Under the pieces are notes generated by a model. The model was not told where the DNA came from. It made no database searches and worked only from the letters and a program-made list of their open reading frames with translations. From assembly GCF_020509005.1 (NCBI RefSeq), contig NC_063012.1, forward strand, positions 7,936,001-8,000,000: a stretch of 64,000 nucleotides of DNA. Reading direction: 5' to 3'. The stretch is from Fulvia fulva. Lineage: Eukaryota > Ascomycota > Dothideomycetes > Mycosphaerellales > Mycosphaerellaceae. Each line of letters opens with the position of its first letter. Within the stretch, counting starts at the first letter, position 1. This document shows, piece after piece, positions 55,003 to 64,000 of the stretch. Position numbers and translations under genes: made by a program.

Positions 55003-57113
55003 AAGCCCTTTAGGGCGAAATTTTCTAATAGGGGATTATTAGAGACACCGTTACGAAGGCTAGGAGAAAATATAGCGGTTTTAATACTATCGAAGGCCTA
55101 TAATAGTAGATCTATATAGAACCTACCTAAGTTATTAATACTATAATAACCGCTATTTATATAACTTCCCCCTCCCCTAAAGGATATTAGGGAATACTAG
55201 AACTTTCGAGATTAGGGTACTTAAATAAAAGAAAAAGAAGATGTCGTTCAGTTCGACCTATCCGAACACCTAGCGCTACCTTAGGTTATAGGTAATAAGA
55301 GGTTAAGGGGGGACGGAGATAATAACTCTAAAGAGTATAAGGCTAAACACTATAAGGCTCTTATCGCCTAGATGTTCTATCTAGACCCTATAATAAGCTA
55401 GGTAGAGGAGATTCTAAACGACGTAGAAGAATATATATTTGCTACTACTAGGTAGGCTATTGCCTATTAGTAGGAAGTGCTAATCCTAAAGTCCTATAAG
55501 GTAGCCGTAGGAGACCCTAAATAGGGATATATATAGAAAGAGGCAAATAAGAAGGAACTTATTACCTTAGTAAGTAACAATACCTAGGAAGTAGTTATAC
55601 CGCTAAAGGGTACGAATCTAATTACTTCTAGGTAGGTCTTTAATATAAAAAGAATAATTAGTAGAGCTATTAAGAAGTTCAAGGCAAGACTAGTTATAAG
55701 AGGGTTTTTATAGAAATATAGGGTTGACTTCGAAGAGACCTTTATACCTACTGTTAGACATAATACTCTCCGAGTATTTATAGTAGTAGTGTGTAAGAGA
55801 GATCTCGAGATACACCTAGTAGATATAAATAATGCTTTTACCTAAAGTAGCCTCCTTAAAGACATCTATATAATCCCACCCCTAGGAGTTGAAGCACCTC
55901 TAAACATAGTGTTTAAGGTCCTACGAAGCCTTTATAGGCTTAAGCAAGTAGCTAGAGACTAGAACAAGCTCTATATTACGAAGCTAGAGAAGATTCGATT
56001 TACCTAGTCCTAGGTAGATCTATACCTACTTATCTATTCGGATAGAGACCTTATAGTCCTTACCTATATAGATAACATACCTATTACAGCTCCAAAGCTA
56101 TTAGATATTTAGTGGTTTAAGGCTAAGCTTGGAAAAGTGTTTAAGATTAAAGATCTTAGTAAACCTACGAAGATCCTTAGAATAAGGATTATAAGAGACA
56201 GGTCCTAAGGCACTTTAAAGCTTGATTAAGGATACTATGTCTACGCTAACTTAGCTAAGATGAACATGGCTAGAGAGAAGGCTACGCCAACCTACTCACC
56301 TATAGAGAGCTACGAGCACTTAGCGCCTACGGCACCTATAGATAAGAGGTGTAACAAATATGATTACTAGAGCTATAATAGTACCTAGATATAGCTAATA
56401 ACAATAATAAGGCTAGAGTTAGCATTCCCCCTTAGAAGAATTAGCTTATATGTTACTGATCCCTCGTAGTAGTATATAAAGGCTTTAAAGAAGCTCTCCC
56501 GATACCTACGGTCGTACCTAGACCTAGGTCTTATATATAGAAAGGGAGAGGGCAATCTCTAGGGATACTCGGACTCTAACTACGCTATAGACAAAGTGGA
56601 TAGAGTCTTAATTCTAGGATACGTATAGTTCCTTTATAGATTACCTATGTCCTAGATAAGTAGGAAGTAGAAGTCTGTTATAACATTAATAATAGAAGCT
56701 GAGTTTATAGCTATAAACGTAGCCGTAAAGTAGTCACAATTTCTTACTACTGTCCTTAGGGAAATAGGGTGCCTAGAACTAGTAGGAAAGAGCTCTTTCT
56801 AGCCGAGTATAAGGGTAAGCAAGGGCACTATTGACGAGCTAAGGTTAGTCAAGCTTATAGGTAATAACTAAGCCGCTTTAACACTTATTAAAGATGCCTA
56901 TATACATAAAAGGTCAAAGCATATTAATGTTGTATATAACTATATTAGATATCTCTAGTAGTAGAAGAAGATTGTAGTAGACTACTACTATATAAAGGAT
57001 ATAGCTACTAATAGGTTAATAAAGCCCTTTAATAGCTAGTAGTTCTAAAACTTTATAAGGTAGCTCTAGCTTACGTAAAGGGATTGTAGGAGACTATGTG
57101 GCCTAAGTGGGAG
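55003..57113 (+). mobile_element. Copia relic B: RT and RNase H part, plus strand
   Basis: Plus-strand translation shows Copia RT: FKARLVIRGF, VDINNAFT (former VD-AFL box), YRLKQVARD, TYIDNI (former YVDD-type box near 56070). RNase H follows with EAEFIAI, NNAAL-like text (GNN then stop) and KRSKHINVVYNYIR (near 56910-56950). A purine tract and an LTR follow at 57114. RIP stops throughout, though CpA/TpG loss is milder than in neighbours. The integrase is missing upstream, where the Gypsy C-family relic lies. Confidence 0.83.
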
Positions 57114-57340
57114 TGTTAAGAACATATAGGCCGCAGGACAAGCATATAGGTATAGGTGTGTCATATAACTAGATCACGTAACTAGGGTTTACTAGCCTAT
57201 AGGCTAGTAAACATCCGGACACCTAGTATCTACCTACACTAACACTAGCAATACTATATATAGATACACGCTATCCTATTAGGTCCTTCTTCGTCTTTAG
57301 TATAATCCGCCGTCTTCTACTACTACGTAACTCGTACCTA
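57114..57340 (+). repeat. 3' LTR of Copia relic B (right end approximate)
   Basis: Starts TGTTAAGAACATATAGGCC directly after GCCTAAGTGGGAG, a polypurine tract. It contains a TATATATAG box. No second copy is in the window, so the right end is not fixed. Confidence 0.6.
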
Positions 57341-57778
57341 TTTAATAGCGCCTATAACGGAGGCCTTCGTAGACTTTATAAATCGCTACGACTCTCTCGG
57401 TATCCGATATAGCGAGGATAATAATAGTATAGTAAAGCGTAAAATCGTAGCGATAGATAACTTAACGACTAATAACGAAGACGACGTTATAGAGAACGAA
57501 GTAATAGATAATAAAGCGATAGATAATAAAGCGGAGAATCTAGAGGACGATACGACCTTCGTATAGGCCTACGTTATAAGAAAGAATAGTACTAAGGACA
57601 GGCCGATTTTTTAGAGGGGGGGAAGTATAACGGGCCTAGGCGGACGTCTAGTAAATAGTAGTTAGTTACGTAACTCGATACGGGCCGGCCCGTATACCTC
57701 GGCTTATATATTAACTTTCCGTACCTCGTGCTCCTCTTAGATAGCCTATCTAATAACTTTGTTATTCGCCCTATATTA
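57341..57778 (+). mobile_element. Gypsy F fragment: end of pol plus 3' LTR, plus strand
   Basis: A degraded acidic C-terminal coding end (57360-57610), a purine tract GAGGGGGGGAAG, then an LTR from 57626 (TATAACGGGCC, former TGTAACGGGCC) to about 57778. Everything upstream is replaced by Copia B. Confidence 0.6.
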
Positions 57779-58110
57779 AGAACGGCCCCCTTATAGATAG
57801 GATAAAGTAGGTATTTATAGAAGACGAGGTAGTCCTTACTTACTTTGTCGCTAGATAAGAAACGAAGCTCGAGACTAACGCCTTAGACTACGTTATAGCC
57901 GTTATCTAATCGTAGAAGGGTAAAGACGGCGTATAGCGGCCCGTAGCGTTTATATCTAAGAAGATGTCTCTATAGGAGTATAATTACGATATCTACGATA
58001 AGGAACTCCTAGCTATAGTAAAGGCGTTTAAGGAATAGAAGCTAGAGCTTATAGTAGGAGATATCGATTATACCGACGATAATACGGACTTCGAGTACCT
58101 TCGGGATAAG
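57779..58110 (+). pseudogene. Gypsy G fragment: RNase H region, plus strand
   Basis: Plus-strand text [36 protein letters not shown] is the standard RNase H segment of Ty3/Gypsy elements. It is bounded on the left by the Gypsy F LTR and on the right by the Gypsy H LTR, which seems to have inserted into it. Confidence 0.72.
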
Positions 58111-58510
58111 TGTTAGGGCGAGAGCCTAGCCTATAAGATATAAGAATAAAAGCGAGAATATAGGTACGAAGTGTAGATACAAAGGGTATAGTATGATTAC
58201 TTTATAAAACGAAGTACGAAGAAAGTAAGAGAGGCCTAGGGAAGGCCAGATATTTATACGCGACCCTCGCGAGTGCGTGTCCCCGTATTAATAGGGCTAA
58301 CCCGTACAAAGCCGCGCTTAGTAGCTTTACTCAAAACCTTATTCTAACCTGCCCTACGTTCCGAGTCTTCTACGAGCTTCTTCTAGGGTCTAGCGTAGTC
58401 GCGGGTGCTCGCGGGAGTGCCGTAAGTCATATAGTTACGAGCCGAAGTGAATCTATTAAGGTTTAGTAGAGTAGTGAATTTGGAGGGCTAGGTCCCGTAG
58501 TGAATATTAC
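58111..58510 (-). repeat. 3' LTR of Gypsy H (right end approximate)
   Basis: Its first ~120 bp match 63880-64000, apart from a few changes. The inner edge near 58510 is a guess, because the partner copy is cut by the window. Confidence 0.65.
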
Positions 58511-61500
58511 GGTATATATAATTCTTAGCGCTTATATACTAAGCTAGACTTTTACTTCTTAACGACTTCTAAGCACTCTAAGGCTCTTCTGTCCCTACCT
58601 TCTATATACTCTATAGGGAGACTATAATAGTAGCCCCCTAAACAAAGCTAAGTTTCTACGAAGCCGTAGTAGTTCTATATATCGAGGATGTTTAGCTTTA
58701 GTACTAGGCCTAGGCCTAATATTATAGTCGATATACTATTAGTAAGCCCCGTCGAAGAGCTTAGATTCGAAGAGCCTACCGATGTTGACTTCTAGGCCGT
58801 CTACGCGGGCGTAGTATTCTTCGATTACTTAACGATTAAAGATGATATATTAGATAGGTTCCTATAAGGTATCCTACTTAGGGTAACCTTACTATTCGAC
58901 TTTATACTTAATCGGCGGTAGTCCTTTAACGTCGTTAGGCTCTACGCGGATTCCCCGGATCTTACGGACGGTATAGTCGTTAGAAGGTAGGTTAATAGGC
59001 TCGTCGACTTCTACTTTATCGGGAGGACCTAGTATGTCTTAGTTTTAGTTCGGGAATAGGTACTTAGCCGACGGCCGAAGGCGTACGGGATAGAAGACGT
59101 CGTGGATCTTTATATTCGTAGGAAGAGCTAGACGGTAGGCGTATAAACTAATACGCTCGGTAATCTTAAAAGGACCTAGGTTCTTCTAGCTTAGCTTCTT
59201 AGAGGGGCGGTCCGTCTTAATGTTCTTAGAGTTAAGGTAGACTATATTACCTACTTAGTAGTCGGGAGCTAGCTAGCGACGACGATTAGCTTGATCCTCG
59301 TAGATTGCTTATACGTATACTATCTCGTCGTAGACTTCTTTATAGATCTATAAGAGTATAGTAGCGAACTCGTCTACTACTTACTCGTTTACGTCTTCGG
59401 TAGGCGGGAGAGGCTCTTCTAGTTCTATACCTATACGAGGGTAGTAACCTCTCGTAGTATAGAAGGGAGAGTAGCTAGTAGTCTCCGAGTCCTAGTTACG
59501 AGTAGCGAACTCTACCGTAGGGATATACTAAGGCCAATCCTTTTAGTAGTACTCGACGAAGTAACGAAGGACCTACTCGAGGATAGCGTTCGTAATTTCG
59601 GTCTAGCTATCGGTCTGTAGCTAAAAACTAGTCGAGAGGTTATGCTTAATACCTAGGATAGTATATAGACGCTTCTAGAAGTACGAGATAAACTAGGAGC
59701 CTCTATTAGAGGTGATGCTATCCGGGAGGCCTTAAAAGCGCTAGACGAATTCGTAGAATAAGCGAGTAGTCTCCTTTACGGTTATGCTCTAGCACGGGAT
59801 TATATACCGGTCCTTAGAGTAACGGTCTACGATCACTAGAAGGGCCTTTACCTTTACGCCGCTAAAGGTCTTACCGTAAGGAAGATTAGTAATAAAGTCT
59901 ATAGTAATGTGCTTCTACGGACGATTAGGAGCCGGGAGAGGGTATAAGAGACCGTAAGGGCGGTAGCGGTTAGCTTTAGCTCTTCGGTAAGTAGCGTAGT
60001 TTAGTACGTAGCGGCGGACGTCCTTCTAGGAATACGGCTACTAGTAATACCTAGCGGGGAGCTTATAGGTCTTAGCTACGCCTAGGTAACCCCTAGAGGC
60101 GGAGTCGTAGACGATTTGAAGAATCTTAGCTCGGATATTAGAGCCTTCGGGCTACGGTACGTAAAGCTTCTTACGGAAGTAGACGACACCTTCCTAGAGC
60201 TCGTACTCGGATAGCGAGAAGCCCGGGAATATCCTCGCGCTAGATTTAAGGGCCTAAACTAACTCTTAGGCGCCTAGGTCGGCATCGTACGCTATTTATA
60301 CCCGTACTATAATACCTTTAGGTTACTCCTTTTTATTAAACCCCTTAAAGTCTAATTCGGGTAAGCCGTCGGTCGTTACTAAGCCCTCTTTATCGTCGTT
60401 TAAGTCCTTAGCGTCCGAGGCGTATTCTTTAGGCTCGGATTCATTATTACTCTCGTTAAGGTAGGTAGGAGCGAGCACGAGAGTAGTAAAGGAAGCGGCG
60501 AGTATAGGCTAGCCGTTCGATAGGTACTCTCGAAGCTCGGAAGAGAGGTTATACTCTTTAATGACTTGTTACTCTACGATTTACTAGCCCCCTCTTCGAT
60601 TAACTAGAGAGTTACTAGGGCGGCGGGTAAGGGCGTCGGCTATCGAGTTAGCCCTACCGGGCGTATACGAGATTATAAAGTTAAACCGGGAGAGGAACTC
60701 GCTCTAGCGGGCCTAGCGACGATTAAGCAGCTTGCTCTTTATAAAGTAGACGAGGTTCTTATAGTCGGAGCTTACTTAGACGGGTATAGTAGAGCCTTCG
60801 AGCTCGGGGCGCTACTCTTTAAAAGCTTTAACGATAGCGAGAAGCTCCTTATCGTAGATCTCGTAGTTATACTCCGTAGCGGTCATCTTCTTAGAGAGGA
60901 AGGCGATAGGTAACTAGGGAGATTTAGGCGAGCGGCGTTATAGTAGGACACCGCCTACTATACCGTTAGATACGTTAGTCTCTATACGGGTCTCTAGTTC
61001 GAAATCGAAGTACTATAGAAGCGGGTTCTTAATAAACTTCGCTTTAAGTAAGTTAAAAGCCTCCTAGTATTCGTCGGTCTAGGCAAACTTCTTACCCTTA
61101 CGTATAAGCTTCGTTAAAGGGCGTACTACGTCCGAGAATACGTAGATAAAGCGGCGGTAGAAGTTAGTAAAGCCTAGGAAACCCTAGACCTCCTTAACGT
61201 TCGTAGGAGCATCCTATTCGACGATAGCGTCGATCTTCTCTTAGTCCATCTTAATACCGTCTACGGTAATAATTAAACTAAGGAACTTGACTTCGGTCTT
61301 CTTAAACTCGTACTTATCGATATCGAGCTATAAGCCGGCGTCTACGAGCTTCTAAAGGACCTTATAGACGTACTCGCGGTGCTCCTCCTTAGTCTCGCTA
61401 TAGACTAGGATATCGTCGATATAGGCAGTATAGAACTGATCGAGGAACTCCTAAAGGATGTCGTTAATAAAGTTCTAGAAGGTACTAGGCCCGTTATAAA

Positions 61501-63879
61501 CGCCGAAGGGTATAACGAGCGACTCGAATAGCCCGTAGCGAGTACGGAAGGCTATAAGATACTCGTGTCCTTCTACTATTCGTAACTTATTAAACGTAGT
61601 AATAATATCGAGCTTAGTAAAGTACTTGGCCTTAGAGAGGCGCTCGAGCGTCTCCTAAATCAACGGTATTAGGTAGCGGTTCTTCTTTATAATAGCGTTA
61701 AAGCCTCGGTAGTCTACGTAGAAGCGTAGACTACCGCCGGGCTTCTTAACGAATATAACGGGACTGCTAGCGCTAGAACGGCTCGCTCGAATAAACCCCT
61801 TCTTTAGGTTCTCTTCGAGGTATCTCTTAAGGACGATAAGCTCTTCTTAGGATATAGAATATAGCGGTCCGAACGGTGTCTCTATACCTTCTTCTAGCTT
61901 AATCTTATAGTTATAAGGGCGATAAGGAGGTAGCTCGTCTACGGCCTTAGTATCGAATACGTAGAGGATATAGTGTACCTAAGAAGGGACCTTCGTAGTA
62001 GGGTCGGTAGGTATACGCTTCTTGTCGAGCTTCTCGAGGGCGATGTCGATATCGCGGAGAGAGGCGGCGAAGACTTGAGCTTTAGGCTACTTAGTAGTAG
62101 TAGTAAAGGTAGCGGCGTTTACCTAGAAGATCTTAGTATACTTAGGACCGCGCTAAGGCGGCGGAGAAGGCGGAGGTACCGGAGGAGCTTCTAGAGGGAA
62201 GCTAATAGTAAGGGAAGTCTAGTCGATAATAGGTTAGTATCGTCTAAACTATAGGAGGCCGAGGATAAACTTCTAATACGGTAGGGACGTAAGGAAGCTA
62301 GTAATCGACATACGCTTACCTCCGAGGGTGATTAACGTGTGTATAACATAAGTAATCTTACTAGTAGTAGTCTCCGTACCGTTAAAGAGTTCAAGGGTAC
62401 GAGGGTACTTTAGTTCCTAGGGTTCGAGGTTAAGAGAGGTCGAGAGTTTATAGTCTATAAAAGACTCGCCTAGTACGCTAGTATCTATAAGAGTAAGATT
62501 AGAAGAAGAGAGTTTCTTTAAGCCGATATTTATATTCGTAACGAGCGGTTTATAAGCGTAGTCCTTACCCGTCTCGTCGTATAGGTCTAGCTATACTATA
62601 TTAATCCTTAACTTCTTTCCTCTCTTTACTTTCGGTAAACGTTATTCTTAGTCTTTATCGCGTCGATAAGGAAGACCTAGGCTTTTTCCTACTTAGCGGG
62701 AGTAGTAGGAGTAGGCTCGATAGCGCCGATAGCGCCGCGAACCGGGTTACGGGCGTTACGGGTAGCGAGCTACGGACAGTTAACTACGATATAGCCTAGA
62801 CCGCCGTAGTAGGTATAGAGTCCGGCCTAGCGACGGCGAAGCTTCTCTTTAGGAGTAAGCTTACCGTTAACGAGGCCCTAGGCTCGAGGGACGGCGGTAC
62901 TAGCGCTAAGATCTATAGTATTACCTATAGAGACGGGAGGGAGAGCCGTAGGAGCGGCGGCGCCTAGTAGAGTAGCGAAGTAGCTTCCGGGACTACGAGG
63001 CTAACCCCCTTAAGAACGGGAAGCGAGGAGAGAGGCGGTATATTTTATATTAGAGTCGAGGCGCTAGTAGGTCTCGACGAGCTTACGGAAGCTTATAGTA
63101 CCGACGTCCTTATCCTCGAGGGCTCGAAGAAGATCTACTAATAAGCTACGGCGGAGAGTACTCTTCTTAGTCTCTTCGTTATAGCCGGTAAACCCGATGT
63201 TACGGTTAAAGGCCGCGAGGTACTCTACGAAGCTCTTGTTCTTCTAGAGGAGGTTATAGATAGCGTTCTAGGCGGTAGCTCTACGGTCTAGATCACTAAA
63301 GGTAGCACGGAGGTCCTATATTAAGGTAAGGACGTCCGGGTAGCCGATAGTCTACGTAGCGTTATCGATATAGTATTATACCTAAGCCGCGGCGTCTCCC
63401 CGAAGGAGGGAGAAGACGTACGTGACCTTGTCCTTCTCTTACGGAAAGTGGTCGGTATTAGCTAATAGCTTAATAGTGAGCTGTGTCTTAAATGCCTTAA
63501 ACTTAATCTTATTACCGTCGAACTCGTCTAGGTCGTTAACCTTCTTAGAGAAGTACTAGCGGCGGTTATCGTCGGCGTACGGGACGAGGTTCTAGAAGGT
63601 ATTTACAATACCTTAAAGGTATATTACTTAGTAGTTTACTTGCTCGACCTACTAGGCGGTCTCGCGGAAAGAGGAGACGGTGCGGTTAATAAGAGCGTAG
63701 GCGGTATCGGGGTTAGCGTTTACCTAGGTACTAAAGGTAGCGGCGTTCGAGAAGGGAATATTAGCCTACTTACTAAAGTGGAATAGAGTGTCTTAGTTAT
63801 CGAGGTTGACACCTCTATCGGTAGCGTAGTCACCTATAAGGATAATTCGAGTAGTTGACCGTTTGTTAGTCTTTCGTAA

Positions 63880-64000
63880 TATTAGGGCGAGAGCCTAGCC
63901 TATAAGATATAAGAATAAAAGCGAGAATATAGGTGCGAAGTGTAGATATAAAGGGTATAGTATAATTGATATATAAAACGAAAGACGAAGAAAGTAAGAG
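63880..64000 (-). repeat. 5' LTR of Gypsy H, truncated by window end
   Basis: TATTAGGGCGAGAGCC and onward repeats the sequence at 58111-58230. It continues beyond the window. Confidence 0.75.

Larger units (their letters stand above)
58111..64000 (-). mobile_element. Gypsy H: RIP-degraded chromovirus on the minus strand, cut by window end
   Basis: 3' LTR from 58111 (TGTTAGGGCGAGAGCC) to about 58510; the matching 5' LTR starts at 63880 and runs off the window. Minus-strand order: gag (62700-63850) with a zinc-knuckle relic near 62770-62815 (NCP and upstream Tyr for Cys), protease LIDTSV near 62480, RT with an intact [12 protein letters not shown] box near 61420, RNase H (about 60700-61000), integrase (59300-60300), chromodomain-like end (58830-59030, IKYKVE...GYPKQDT). 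Stops are RIP-type. A 73-codon plus-strand open stretch at 61973-62194 is antisense noise. Confidence 0.83.

Overview
The window looks like a filamentous ascomycete (Pezizomycotina, perhaps a dothideomycete; the class is a guess). Nearly all of it outside two islands is dead transposon DNA with the signature of repeat-induced point mutation (RIP). CpA/TpG dinucleotides are strongly depleted, TpA is in excess, and reading frames are broken almost only by TAG/TAA where CAG, CAA or TGG would be expected. CpG stays plentiful, so the mutation appears CpA-specific. The two islands that escaped are one intact Ty3/Gypsy retrotransposon (18698-25919) and a host-gene segment (about 26645-30345).

Left part (1-26644): a minus-strand Gypsy relic (A, 1-3140) abuts a Fot1/pogo-type DNA transposon (Pogo-1). 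Pogo-1 is split by Gypsy B (3952-15267, 5-bp target duplication CGACT), and Gypsy B is split by a Tad1-like LINE (9317-14429, 13-bp target duplication). An unrecognised coding relic follows (16131-17573). Then comes a second pogo-type transposon (Pogo-2, about 17574-26644), into which intact Gypsy C inserted with a perfect CTTCC duplication. Gypsy C has LTRs with no difference I can read, full gag and pol frames, a GGGAAAT frameshift heptamer followed by a perfect 8-bp stem, a chromodomain, and a 9-nt complementarity between LTR and primer site that suggests Tf1-type self-priming. Gypsy B shows a similar 10-nt complementarity with a different 3' half.

Host island: MED7 (Mediator subunit, plus strand), a small minus-strand spliced gene of unknown function, and COX15 (haem A synthase, minus strand). 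MED7 and the small gene converge. COX15 has RIP-damaged LTR DNA only about 240 bp upstream of its start.

Right part (30513-64000): a dense nest of RIP-degraded elements. It holds Gypsy D and E (minus, E with chromodomain), a truncated LTR of the Gypsy C family, LINE fragments, three copies of a second Tad1-like LINE (two of them fused head to head as a large inverted repeat), two Copia pieces in opposite orientation, a Gypsy C-family gag relic, two more Gypsy fragments, and Gypsy H (58111 to beyond the window end). No tRNA, rRNA, CRISPR array or bacterial-type feature was seen. Boundaries inside the relics are approximate unless a target duplication or LTR terminus is quoted.
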